IMG/VR virus record: IMGVR_UViG_3300020478_000009
Location: 1-56,319 of that record
Origin: a virus
Direction: 5' to 3' (one strand)
Length of the DNA: 56,319 nucleotides
Part shown: piece by piece, positions 7,145 to 14,630 of the stretch
Layout of the letters: every line of letters starts with the position of its first letter
How positions within the stretch are numbered: the first letter of the stretch is position 1
Position numbers and translations under genes: made by a program
Notes under the pieces: generated by a model
Seen by the model: the letters and a program-made list of their open reading frames with translations, nothing else
Database searches by the model: none
Told to the model about the DNA's origin: nothing

Positions 7145-7477
7145 ATGACACCTGAAATGAAAAAAGCAACAGAAGAACTTTCTGTAAAAATAGATGAAGC
7201 TCAATCTGATGAACTGTGGATTGATTTAGGAGGTCGAGTAGCTTGTGCCAAAACAAGATGTATTGGCCTTTATGCAATGAGTGCTTTGGGACATAATCCT
7301 GAGGCAACAGAGATTGAAACACCTATCAGTGTTTGGAAGAAAATCTCTGTCTTCTATCCGGGATGGATAGAAGAAGAAGGTGTTGAGTGTGAGACTTGTG
7401 AACACGACAAAAAAACAGAAATGCAAAAGAAGATTGATGGTGTTTTGGAACTAATAGCAACAACTAAAGGAGAATAA
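7145..7477 (+). CDS. Hypothetical protein of the E-A-Q-S-D-E-L-W family
   Basis: A 110-residue acidic protein. It carries E-A-Q-S-D-E-L-W, shared with the 72-residue protein at 3928-4146, two isolated Cys near the middle and C-E-T-C near the C-terminus. The start follows AAAAGGAGA at 7133-7141. No fold recognised; early expression is likely from its place in the operon. Confidence 0.6.
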   Translation: MTPEMKKATEELSVKIDEAQSDELWIDLGGRVACAKTRCIGLYAMSALGHNPEATEIETPISVWKKISVFYPGWIEEEGVECETCEHDKKTEMQKKIDGVLELIATTKGE

Positions 7478-8257
7478 GTGAGTGATAAAGAAAAAGTATT
7501 AAGCACTATACAAAAACTACTTAATCAAGCTGAAAGCACAGAGTTTGAAGAAGAAGCTCAAGCTTTCTTAGCTCATGCTGAACGTCTAATGACGAAGTAT
7601 GACATTGAAGAAGCGTTGCTTGCTCAAGCAGGTAAACCAATTAGCGATTCTATTAACAAGGCACAATTTTGGTTTGATTCCAACAATTACCAAGGGCCTC
7701 GTATGCGTCTAGTTACTGGTGTAGCTCGCGCTCACGGATTGACTGACATAATCCAGTTACATCCTCAATATAGAGATGGTAAAAAGCAAGTAGCCATTGA
7801 GGTGTTTGGTTATCAATCTGATCTCGATTACTTGAACATGCTTGTAACATCTTTGTTTATGCAAGCAGGCGAAGCACTTCATAAACCTGATGTTGTAGCT
7901 CAGATGGAAGCTGAGTGTTATTATCCTGCGCATAAGGTCGCGTGGAAGAATGCGTTCATGCTTGGTTTCTCAGGCAGGGTTGCATCAAGGTTAGCTGAGG
8001 CTGTTAAGGAAGCTAAAGAAGAAGTAATTCAAGAGCAAACAGAAACTACTTCTGAATCAGTTGAGCTTGCTTTGATAGACAAATCGAAGCTAGTAACTGA
8101 AGCTTTTAGAAGTGAATATCCTCGTACTGTCCAAGGTCGAGGTTCAAGCGCTGGTTCAAGAGGAGGTTCAGGTTCAACTTTTGGAGACAAGGCTGGTCAA
8201 AAAGCAAGCCTTGGTGGTAAATCTGTTGAAAGTAAACAAGGAGCGCTGACAGCATGA
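7478..8257 (+). CDS. DUF2786 domain protein
   Basis: A 259-residue protein starting at GTG after AAAGGAGAATAA. Residues 5-45 (K-V-L-S-T-I-Q-K-L-L-N-Q-A-E-S-T ... A-E-R-L-M-T-K-Y-D-I) are the DUF2786 signature, found in many phage and actinobacterial proteins. The C-terminus is a Gly/Ser-rich flexible tail. Its stop overlaps the SprT-like gene (ATGA), and the two families are often neighbours, which suggests a joint role, possibly on DNA-protein structures; that role is inference. Confidence 0.8.
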   Translation: MSDKEKVLSTIQKLLNQAESTEFEEEAQAFLAHAERLMTKYDIEEALLAQAGKPISDSINKAQFWFDSNNYQGPRMRLVTGVARAHGLTDIIQLHPQYRDGKKQVAIEVFGYQSDLDYLNMLVTSLFMQAGEALHKPDVVAQMEAECYYPAHKVAWKNAFMLGFSGRVASRLAEAVKEAKEEVIQEQTETTSESVELALIDKSKLVTEAFRSEYPRTVQGRGSSAGSRGGSGSTFGDKAGQKASLGGKSVESKQGALTA

Positions 8258-8778
8258 ATGTAAAATACAACGAAGATATTGACGCGCCTGATGTTTATGA
8301 TGCAGAAAACAAAGTTGAAGTTCCTGAGCATTACCAGTTTTCAACTTTTGATGAATGTAAAGATTTCACTGAAGCTCTTACGACATCTCACTACTGGTTT
8401 GAGCGTGGTGGAGAAATGGCGATGATTGAACCAATTCTTCTTTATAGACAAAGATGCAATGCTACCAGTGCTGCCGGGTATGAAGCCCGTGGTTTGTCAG
8501 TTAGATTGAATGAGCAACATTATAATGTTCTGATTATTTGCCATGAATTAGCTCACATAATGGCAACGTTCAGACATTCTGTGTCACAGGGCCATAGTAA
8601 ATTGTTTAGGACTGAATACTTATCTTTAGTCAAATATGTTTCACCAGACTTAGCTTCACAATTAGCTGAGAAGTTTAGTGAAGCTGATTTAGACTGGGAG
8701 GCAGATACTCAAGCGTGGGATGCACCAAAATTTGTCTACGATTTTAATAAACGTATAAACGGTGCAATAGCGCTTTAG
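8254..8778 (+). CDS. SprT-like zinc metallopeptidase
   Basis: A 174-residue protein with H97-E-L-A-H101 and a downstream G-H114-S-K-L-F, the usual third ligand region of SprT-type proteases. Cellular relatives (SprT/Spartan) cut proteins cross-linked to DNA. Co-transcribed with and overlapping the DUF2786 gene by 4 bases. A non-catalytic DNA-binding role is also possible. Confidence 0.75.
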   Translation: MNVKYNEDIDAPDVYDAENKVEVPEHYQFSTFDECKDFTEALTTSHYWFERGGEMAMIEPILLYRQRCNATSAAGYEARGLSVRLNEQHYNVLIICHELAHIMATFRHSVSQGHSKLFRTEYLSLVKYVSPDLASQLAEKFSEADLDWEADTQAWDAPKFVYDFNKRINGAIAL

Positions 8779-8820
8779 CCTGCTATATTAAATACAACAT
8801 AAAAAACATTCTCAAGTTTT

Positions 8821-8940
8821 GATTGGGAACAGAACAAGTTAAAACTCTTAATGTAGTTCTATTCTCAATCATTTAAGTGGTAGGGGGATGGTTCCCTTCT
8901 TCGGAAGTTAATGACCTTAACCCCTATCACTACCCTTAAA
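8821..8940 (+). ncRNA. Structured intergenic RNA candidate
   Basis: The 191-base gap 8779-8969 holds two consecutive structures. Hairpin 1: 8821-8835 pairs with 8856-8870 over 15 positions with one G-U and one C-A. Hairpin 2: TTTAAG (8872-8877) with CTTAAA (8935-8940), GGTAG (8879-8883) with CTACC (8930-8934) and GGGG with CCCC (8921-8924), enclosing a C(UUCG)G tetraloop stem at 8896-8907. It has no run of Ts and no tRNA cloverleaf. It could be an mRNA leader, processing site or phage small RNA. TGCTATATT at 8782 may be a promoter. Confidence 0.5.
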
Positions 8941-8969
8941 TAATATGAGATTTAAATAAAGGAGATATT

Positions 8970-9608
8970 GTGAGTAAAACTCAGATACTTAAAGACCGAT
9001 TAAAAGAAGAAATTGAAAAAGAAAAGCAATTTACATATTCAGGTGAAGCAGATGTTAATGAATCTATTCATCGGCTAGTAGTTGAAATTGAATATCTTAA
9101 TAATTTGATTTCAACAGGTATAGCTTCAACTCCGCATTACCAGTCGGAGGCAATGAAGGTCGCTAGTGCTATAAACGATGAGACAGCTAAAGAGATGTCG
9201 ATTGAGAAACTGTGCCTCTGGGTAGAAGCTCTTGAAGAAATTAAAAGAGAAATTGGGCCGTTAGTTACAACAATAAATTCTAGTCTTGCTGATTTGATGG
9301 AAAACAATACTCCGATCATGGAGATACCTTCAGCCCCGGTTTTGAAATGGGGAGCGACTAGAAAGTCTTGGGACAATGAATCATTACTTTCTGAAGTTCG
9401 TAAGAGAATAGTTAAAGAAGCTGAAGAGGCTGGTTTGAATGAAGTTCAATTAGTAATTATCAATACGGCTATTACTCAACTTAATCATGTTTATCGTTTA
9501 GCCGGGGCAAATGCGAGAATCAAAGCATTAAAAGAAATGGGCATTGATCCTGATGAGTATTGCGAATCCTTGCCACCAGTTCCTCGTATCCAGTTCTTGA
9601 ACGGATGA
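8970..9608 (+). CDS. Hypothetical coiled-coil protein upstream of recombination genes
   Basis: A 212-residue, largely helical protein starting at GTG after AAAGGAGAT. It has charged coiled-coil segments at about 5-60 and 80-110 and ends in a Pro-rich tail (S-L-P-P-V-P-R-I). I do not recognise a domain. Position ahead of the HTH, Erf and initiator genes suggests a DNA-metabolism accessory role. Confidence 0.65.
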   Translation: MSKTQILKDRLKEEIEKEKQFTYSGEADVNESIHRLVVEIEYLNNLISTGIASTPHYQSEAMKVASAINDETAKEMSIEKLCLWVEALEEIKREIGPLVTTINSSLADLMENNTPIMEIPSAPVLKWGATRKSWDNESLLSEVRKRIVKEAEEAGLNEVQLVIINTAITQLNHVYRLAGANARIKALKEMGIDPDEYCESLPPVPRIQFLNG

Positions 9609-9901
9609 GTTATCCGTATGTGGTTCTTGAGGCGCATTGTAATGAGTGCAACAAGACAGAAGGTATTACTGTAACTATTACAGAATTAAATCTGTGGTTA
9701 AACAGTTTGACACCTATGCAGGACATCTGGTCTCATATTCCTCCTATCGTTAGAGACATTATTCTTGGGTGGAGGTCGACTGACAAGAAGCGAGCTACAA
9801 AAGGTAGAAACGCCTATCTGTGTATGCAATGTGTATCTATAGCTGAAGCTGAAGAAGCAGAAATAGATTATTTCGGTGTTAACGATAAAGGAGAACAATA
9901 A
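9605..9901 (+). CDS. Small zinc-finger-like protein
   Basis: A 98-residue protein with two cysteine pairs, C-N-E-C near the N-terminus and C-M-Q-C near residue 77, the layout of a treble-clef or ribbon zinc site. The start (ATG in ATGA) overlaps the upstream stop, so translation is probably coupled. Function unknown. Confidence 0.6.
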   Translation: MSYPYVVLEAHCNECNKTEGITVTITELNLWLNSLTPMQDIWSHIPPIVRDIILGWRSTDKKRATKGRNAYLCMQCVSIAEAEEAEIDYFGVNDKGEQ

Positions 9902-10335
9902 TGTTACAACCCTCATTTTGGGCAGCTGAAGATGAAATCAGCGCCATAAGCCCTGAGATTATAGGTGGAAAAGTTGGTAAGTATCACCCAGAGACTTCTA
10001 AAAAAGCATCTGCCCGTGTACGCTCTGGTAGTCAACGCTATAACGTTCTTGAAGCTTTACATAACTTTGGTGGAAAAACCGGCTGGGAGCTTTCAGAATA
10101 CTATGTTCGTAAGGAATCTGGCGACAGAATTTCACCAAATCAAATTGCAACTCGTCTGGGAGAGCTACGAGAATTAGGATTAGTCAAGAGAACGCGCGTA
10201 TCTAAAGACGGTGAATGGTTAGAACGTGTAACAACAAGCGGTAATACTGCTATAGTGCATGAGATAACGTTATTAGGAATAGAAACTCTTATAGCAGAAC
10301 AGACTCGTTCTAACAAAGAAAAGGAGACAAAATGA
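9901..10335 (+). CDS. Winged-helix DNA-binding protein
   Basis: A 144-residue protein. The segment from about 40 to 110 (S-G-S-Q-R-Y-N-V-L-E-A-L ... G-W-E-L-S-E-Y ... N-Q-I-A-T-R-L-G-E-L-R-E-L-G-L-V) is a typical winged helix. Such proteins sit in phage replication/recombination clusters and may act as regulators or replication accessory factors. Overlaps its neighbours by 1 and 4 bases, ahead of erf. Confidence 0.7.
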   Translation: MLQPSFWAAEDEISAISPEIIGGKVGKYHPETSKKASARVRSGSQRYNVLEALHNFGGKTGWELSEYYVRKESGDRISPNQIATRLGELRELGLVKRTRVSKDGEWLERVTTSGNTAIVHEITLLGIETLIAEQTRSNKEKETK

Positions 10336-10988
10336 CAACAAAAGAAAACGAAGAGTATCCACTTTCAATCGAGGTGCTTTTGCATCGAGTGATGGCTGAT
10401 ATTGGAGTAGTAGAAAAAACCGGTTACAACAAATCCCAAAATTTTTATCATCGAACTATCGATGACACGATGAACGCTGCCCATAGGGCTTTAATAGCTC
10501 ATGGAGTTATTGTTTTACCAAAAGTTTTAAATAAAACCAGTGAGCGTGTAGCAACAAAAGGTGGAGGAACTGCTCAAAGAGTAGAGTTAACTGTTGGTTA
10601 CTCATTTGTTGGCCCTACTGGCGATTGCCTGACCGCTACTGTTGTTTCGGAAAGTATTGACTATGGAGATAAAGCAACTAGCAAAGCTATGAGTATGGCT
10701 CTTAAAGTTGCACTGCTTCAATCCTTGATGATTCCTACTGACGAGCTTGATCCTGATTCTGAGACTTACGAATTAGACGATCCCAGTATTAGTGAAGAAG
10801 AATTGAAACAAATCAATAAGTGGTTTTCAAGTATTGAGGATACAGAAAAACGTAAACACGCTAAACAACAATTCATAGACAAGTTCAGTTGTCGCCCTAT
10901 AGAATTGAAAGCTAATCGCATGTCTGATTTTTATGACTGGGCAGGTGCGTATATGGCTGATATAAGCGTGGAGGAAATTGGTGACTGA
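10332..10988 (+). CDS. erf: Erf-family single-strand annealing recombinase
   Basis: A 218-residue protein with the ERF core: Y-N-K-S-Q-N-F-Y, a central beta region, and D-K-A-T-S-K-A-M-S-M-A-L-K-V-A-L-L-Q-S-L-M-I-P-T. It would anneal complementary single strands for phage recombination and genome circularisation or repair, working with the SSB at 20588. No exonuclease partner is evident nearby; the SNase-like protein is a weak candidate. The start follows AAAGGAGACAAA. Confidence 0.85.
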   Translation: MTTKENEEYPLSIEVLLHRVMADIGVVEKTGYNKSQNFYHRTIDDTMNAAHRALIAHGVIVLPKVLNKTSERVATKGGGTAQRVELTVGYSFVGPTGDCLTATVVSESIDYGDKATSKAMSMALKVALLQSLMIPTDELDPDSETYELDDPSISEEELKQINKWFSSIEDTEKRKHAKQQFIDKFSCRPIELKANRMSDFYDWAGAYMADISVEEIGD

Positions 10989-11739
10989 AGAAAGACTTTG
11001 GAGTGATACTGGTTATTTTACAATAATCCCGGAATGGGTTTTAGATGCAAAGATAAGTGATGGTGCTGTTCGATTATATGGAATCTTAGGTCGTTACAGT
11101 GATGCTGAGGATAAATGTTTTCCTTCGCGTGGAACTCTGGCAACACGAATGCAAACTACAACAAAGAGTGTTGATCGCCGTATCGCTGAGTTAGTTGCAA
11201 TCGGGGCTTTAACTGTTGAGCATCGTTTAGCTGATAGTCCTTCCGGGAACAAATTTCATCGTTCCAACATTTATCATTTAAAACGAATAAACCCGCAAGG
11301 GGTAGGGACACAGTTGTCCCTAGGTAGTGATACTGCTGTCTCTAGGGTGGGGACACCGGTGTCTCAAGGTAGGGACACCACCGTCTCGCATAACGAGAGC
11401 CAAGAACGTGAGCCAATAGAATCAGATTTACTCTCAGAAAAAGAAGACGCATATATTCTTTGTAAAGTTCTTGCTTCTGCGATTTCAGCAGATGGAACTA
11501 TTGAACCTAAGATTACAAAAAGATGGATAATAGAAATGGATAGACTGTTAAGAATAGACCAACAACCAGTTGATGTTGTCCATGAAATGATTCAATGGTC
11601 AGCGGCAGATGATTTTTGGTGTACAAACATATTGTCTCCTCAGAAGTTGAGGAAACATTTTCCACGTTTGATTAAACAGAAACAAAGAGAAAAAGGGAGT
11701 TCACGCACCAGTCGGTTGTTATCTGTATTAGATGAGTAA
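10981..11739 (+). CDS. Replication initiator-like HTH protein
   Basis: A 252-residue protein. Residues about 5-95 form a helix-turn-helix of the replication-initiator (DnaD/RepA-N-like) type: F-T-I-I-P-E-W-V-L-D, then a winged helix F-P-S-R-G-T-L-A-T-R-M. The middle (about 105-145) is a low-complexity linker encoded by the iterons at 11301-11389, the lambda O arrangement in which the origin lies inside the initiator gene. The C-terminal helical domain would recruit the helicase loader. I start at GTG 10981, 6 bases after GTGGAGGA; TTG 10978 is an alternative. Role inferred from architecture and neighbours. Confidence 0.72.
   Translation: MTEERLWSDTGYFTIIPEWVLDAKISDGAVRLYGILGRYSDAEDKCFPSRGTLATRMQTTTKSVDRRIAELVAIGALTVEHRLADSPSGNKFHRSNIYHLKRINPQGVGTQLSLGSDTAVSRVGTPVSQGRDTTVSHNESQEREPIESDLLSEKEDAYILCKVLASAISADGTIEPKITKRWIIEMDRLLRIDQQPVDVVHEMIQWSAADDFWCTNILSPQKLRKHFPRLIKQKQREKGSSRTSRLLSVLDE
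11301..11389 (+). repeat. Four iterons, predicted replication origin
   Basis: Four direct repeats of 22-23 bases start at 11301, 11323, 11346 and 11368. Consensus GGTAGGGACAC then TGTCTCTA. Each is also an imperfect palindrome; the first contains GGGACA-CAGT-TGTCCC and the third GGGACACCGGTGTCTC. They lie inside the initiator gene and spell a Gly/Thr/Ser-rich linker. This is the classic form of an initiator-bound origin. Confidence 0.75.
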
Positions 11740-11748
11740 AGGAGAGAA

Positions 11749-12171
11749 ATGAATAAAGGAGAAATTAAAGAAGTCCTTGGGATGTTACTTGGGGCTTTTC
11801 CTAGAAATGGTTTAGACGATGATGGTATCAGAATGTGGTCTGAGGCCTTACAAGATTTTAAAGTTGATGAAGCTAAAGCAACTGCTAGCCGGTTTGTGCA
11901 GGATGAAGAGTTCATGCCATCGATAGCTAAGTTTCGAGCTACTCATCGTAATTTAATAAGTGCTGCAAAAAGAAAAGATTTAGGTAAATGCACTAGAACA
12001 GATTGCTGGTCAGGGTGGGTAGATGCAAATTACTTGGAAAACAAAGTTGATCCTGACACTGAGGAAATAACCCAACATGAGCATCAGGCAGTAAGACCAT
12101 GTTCTGGATGTCGCCCAGAGTTGTATCAAAGGTGGTTAGATGGAACTATTCACCAGTCTTTAACACAGTAA
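11749..12171 (+). CDS. Helicase-loader-like protein
   Basis: A 140-residue protein. The N-terminal 75 residues (L-L-G-A-F-P-R-N ... W-S-E-A-L-Q-D-F ... F-M-P-S-I-A-K-F) fit the helical pattern of phage helicase loaders of the G39P type. The C-terminal half has a four-cysteine cluster (C-T-R-T-D-C and C-S-G-C), a likely zinc ribbon. It directly follows the initiator with AAAGGAGAGAA before its ATG. With no phage helicase encoded, it would load the host DnaB. Confidence 0.65.
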   Translation: MNKGEIKEVLGMLLGAFPRNGLDDDGIRMWSEALQDFKVDEAKATASRFVQDEEFMPSIAKFRATHRNLISAAKRKDLGKCTRTDCWSGWVDANYLENKVDPDTEEITQHEHQAVRPCSGCRPELYQRWLDGTIHQSLTQ

Positions 12172-12172
12172 A

Positions 12173-12814
12173 ATGACAGCAAAATTATTTTCAGCCTTAA
12201 CAGCTTTTATGGCAATGTTTAATACTTGTACTGGACAAATTGCCGAAACGCCGGGAGTCGCTCACATAAATGAGCCTGTAGTGACCCACACAGCGATCAC
12301 AGACTCTTCTTCAGTAGAACGCACTCCTATCCCTCTTTATCACCAGCAGGCTTTCAGAACAGCTATAGAACGCCCTCAGGAGCCAATAGATTTAAACGGC
12401 TACGGTAGATGGTTAAAAGCACAGGGGAAACTGGAAGAATGTCCTATAAATAAGCCCTGTGAAATTGATCCTGAGCTTTATATAGAGCAATTACCAACTC
12501 TGGAAGAACTGGTTAACTGGTTTTTCCCTAAATGGTCTGATCGTCAACTGTTTCTAAGGATAGCTTTTTGCGAGTCGAGTGCTAAACCTACAGATAAGTA
12601 TTCAACAGCGGTTAATAAATCTAGTGGAGCTTCAGGCTGGTTTCAACACTTACCAAAATTTTGGTTAGAACGAACCAAAAAAAGCGAATATTTTGATGGT
12701 TTTCATATTCTTGATCCGATTGCGAACGTAGGTATGGCGGCTTGGATTTATTTTAATTTGCCGGGCGGTAGTAGTCATTGGTATCCCAGTCGTTCATGTT
12801 GGGAGAAGCAATGA
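12173..12814 (+). CDS. Lysozyme/transglycosylase-like exported protein
   Basis: A 213-residue protein with a short hydrophobic N-terminus (signal-like, about 1-20) and a C-terminal lysozyme-like domain. F-C-E134-S-S-A-K-P carries the probable catalytic Glu; S-G-A-S-G-W-F-Q-H and D-P-I-A-N-V-G-M-A-A-W-I-Y-F complete the SLT/Rpf-like fold. It would cut peptidoglycan glycan strands. It lies in the early DNA-metabolism operon, 38 kb from the lysis genes, so it may remodel the wall earlier in infection or act as a virion factor. Confidence 0.7.
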   Translation: MTAKLFSALTAFMAMFNTCTGQIAETPGVAHINEPVVTHTAITDSSSVERTPIPLYHQQAFRTAIERPQEPIDLNGYGRWLKAQGKLEECPINKPCEIDPELYIEQLPTLEELVNWFFPKWSDRQLFLRIAFCESSAKPTDKYSTAVNKSSGASGWFQHLPKFWLERTKKSEYFDGFHILDPIANVGMAAWIYFNLPGGSSHWYPSRSCWEKQ

Positions 12815-13791
12815 GTCCTGCATGGGGTTGTGTACCACCTGTGGATAAACCATATAAACATGGCTCTTTTTGCACAGGCTACGGCGGTTTAGATATGGCT
12901 ATTGAAGAGTTTTTTGATGCTGAAACTGTTTGGTATTCTGAAATAGAAGCATCTTGTAATACGTTGTTAGAGCAACATGGATATAGAAATAATTTAGGTG
13001 ATTTAACAAAAATAGACTGGAACGAGGTAGAACAAGTAGATATTATGTCTGCTGGTTTCCCTTGCCAGCCGTTTAGTATCGCAGGCTCAAGGAAGGGTTT
13101 TAATGATGAAAGAGCAATCTTTGAATGGATCGCGGACGGTATTAGCATTTTACGACCAAGAATTGTCGTGTTGGAGAATGTCGGAGGCCTCCTTACTCTT
13201 GGAGGAACCAGCGTTGTTGGATTACTTACCCGCATCGGGTATGACTGTAGATGGAGCGTTGTTTCCGCTTCCGAAGCCGGAGCGCCACACCAACGAAGAA
13301 GATGGTTCTGCATTGCAGAGGCGAAAAACTTTATTGCCTACACCGATGGCACACGACCACAAAGACACAGGATTAGCTCCATCACAGGAGAACAGGGGGA
13401 CACGGACACTTCCAGTGGTACTACATTTGCTACCAACACCGCTAGCACTCGGCTCGAACGACAGCGGTTTAGCTCCAACACAACTTCGAGGAAACTTTCA
13501 ATCAACTTCGGCAGTGCTACGGAAAATAGCGAACAACCAGACTTCGTGTGGGGAAAATACGAAGGAGCCATTAGAAGATGGGAACACATTATTGGGAGAT
13601 TGGCTCCATACCCAGTAGCTGAGAGAGGAGTTAATCCAGCGTTTACAGAATGGATGATGGGTTTACCTGAAAATCATGTGTGTAATCGAGGTTTATCAAG
13701 AGCAAAAGAATTAAGGATGCTTGGCAACGGTGTGGTTCCTCAGCAGGCGCTTTTGGCTTTAGAGATGTTGTATGACTGGAGATGCGACTAA
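12811..13791 (+). CDS. dcm: DNA (cytosine-5) methyltransferase, copy 1
   Basis: A 326-residue C5-cytosine methyltransferase. SAM motif F-C-T-G-Y-G-G-L-D-M, catalytic G-F-P-C85-Q-P-F-S, V-L-E-N-V and Q-R-R-R-W-F are all present, and the C-terminal motif L-G-N-G-V-V-P-Q-Q completes the fold. The target-recognition stretch (about 175-245) is Ser/Thr-rich and shares its DNA with a second reading frame. The start overlaps the upstream stop (ATGA). It would modify phage DNA against host restriction. A diverged paralogue follows directly at 13791. Confidence 0.9.
   Translation: MSPAWGCVPPVDKPYKHGSFCTGYGGLDMAIEEFFDAETVWYSEIEASCNTLLEQHGYRNNLGDLTKIDWNEVEQVDIMSAGFPCQPFSIAGSRKGFNDERAIFEWIADGISILRPRIVVLENVGGLLTLGGTSVVGLLTRIGYDCRWSVVSASEAGAPHQRRRWFCIAEAKNFIAYTDGTRPQRHRISSITGEQGDTDTSSGTTFATNTASTRLERQRFSSNTTSRKLSINFGSATENSEQPDFVWGKYEGAIRRWEHIIGRLAPYPVAERGVNPAFTEWMMGLPENHVCNRGLSRAKELRMLGNGVVPQQALLALEMLYDWRCD
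13106..13618 (+). CDS. Overprinted gene inside dcm copy 1
   Basis: A 170-residue open frame in the +1 frame of dcm. It starts M-K-E-Q and follows AAGGAAGGG (13089-13097). Landmarks are S-C-W-R-M-S, G-M-T-V-D-G-A-L and two L-L-P-T-P motifs. The same order appears at the same offset inside the second dcm (14056-14484), and I recall similar S-W-R-T-S-Q ... L-P-T-P sequences associated with phage Dcm genes. Function unknown; possibly a specificity or helper protein. It could also be a relic of an ancestral in-frame recognition domain. Confidence 0.5.
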   Translation: MKEQSLNGSRTVLAFYDQELSCWRMSEASLLLEEPALLDYLPASGMTVDGALFPLPKPERHTNEEDGSALQRRKTLLPTPMAHDHKDTGLAPSQENRGTRTLPVVLHLLPTPLALGSNDSGLAPTQLRGNFQSTSAVLRKIANNQTSCGENTKEPLEDGNTLLGDWLHTQ

Positions 13792-14630
13792 TGAATGAAT
13801 CACTAACTCACGGCTCTTTTTGTACAGGCTATGGAGGGCTTGACATGGCTGTAGAGGAATTTTTTGGAGCTTCAACTGTCTGGTATTCTGAAATAGACTC
13901 AGCGTGTAATAAGCTTTTAGCTAAATATGGTTATGAAACAAATTTAGGTGATTTAACAAAAATAGACTGGGATAAGGTAGAGCCTGTCGATATCATGTCG
14001 GCTGGTTTTCCTTGCCAACCTTTTAGTTTTGCAGGAGAAAGAAAAGGAGAAGAAGATGAAAGAGCAATTTTCCAGTGGATCGCTGACGGCATTAGCGTTC
14101 TTCGACCAAGAATCGTCGTGTTGGAAAATGTCGCAGGAATCCTTAATCTCGGAGGACCATCAGTCCTTGGAGCTATTGCCAGCTTGGGGTATGACGCAAG
14201 ATGGGGCATTGTACGGGCTTCCGATGTCGGAGCACCACATCAGCGACAAAGATGGTTTTGCGTTGCTAACGACACCACAAGCGTCAGAGAACATCCGGGG
14301 CAGACCGAAAAGATTCGAGGAGAGAGTACACAAGGCGAAAAAAGAGTACCGGTACGATTTAGCAGACCAGATAGTCTACATAGCGATTTTGAATGGGGGC
14401 GATATGGGCCTGCTATTAAACGATGGGAAGGCGTTTTGGGAAGGTCGGCTCCAGAACCCTGCACAAACGTCAATGACAGATTGATAAATAGTTCTTTTTT
14501 GGAATGGATGATGGGTTTACCTGAAAATCATGTATGCAATCAGGGGTTAAGCACATCTCAAGAGTTGCACGCCTTAGGTAATGGCGTAGTTCCCCAGCAG
14601 GCTTATCATGCTTTGGAGTTGTTGGTATGA
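13791..14630 (+). CDS. dcm: DNA (cytosine-5) methyltransferase, copy 2
   Basis: A 279-residue paralogue of the preceding gene, sharing the N-terminal F-C-T-G-Y-G-G-L-D-M, catalytic G-F-P-C75-Q-P-F-S, V-L-E-N-V, H-Q-R-Q-R-W-F and L-G-N-G-V-V-P-Q-Q. It is 47 residues shorter, nearly all lost from the target-recognition region, so the two enzymes probably methylate different sites. I start at the ATG of TAATG (13791), 9 bases after TGGAG. A second frame (14056-14484) lies inside it. Confidence 0.9.
   Translation: MNESLTHGSFCTGYGGLDMAVEEFFGASTVWYSEIDSACNKLLAKYGYETNLGDLTKIDWDKVEPVDIMSAGFPCQPFSFAGERKGEEDERAIFQWIADGISVLRPRIVVLENVAGILNLGGPSVLGAIASLGYDARWGIVRASDVGAPHQRQRWFCVANDTTSVREHPGQTEKIRGESTQGEKRVPVRFSRPDSLHSDFEWGRYGPAIKRWEGVLGRSAPEPCTNVNDRLINSSFLEWMMGLPENHVCNQGLSTSQELHALGNGVVPQQAYHALELLV
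14056..14484 (+). CDS. Overprinted gene inside dcm copy 2
   Basis: A 142-residue open frame, +1 relative to dcm copy 2. Its ATG is 5 bases after a perfect AAAAGGAGA (14042-14050), hard to explain as chance inside a methyltransferase gene. It shares with the copy-1 frame M-K-E-Q, L-A-F-x-D-Q-E, S-C-W-K-M-S, L-P-A-x-G-M-T-x-D-G-A-L and L-L-T-T-P-Q-A. The C-terminal part is charged and helical. Function unknown. Confidence 0.55.
   Translation: MKEQFSSGSLTALAFFDQESSCWKMSQESLISEDHQSLELLPAWGMTQDGALYGLPMSEHHISDKDGFALLTTPQASENIRGRPKRFEERVHKAKKEYRYDLADQIVYIAILNGGDMGLLLNDGKAFWEGRLQNPAQTSMTD

Noticed and set aside
8821-8940. tRNA or tmRNA gene
   Set aside because: No cloverleaf arms, anticodon stem or GTTC-type T-loop in the right place; the pairing is two simple hairpins.
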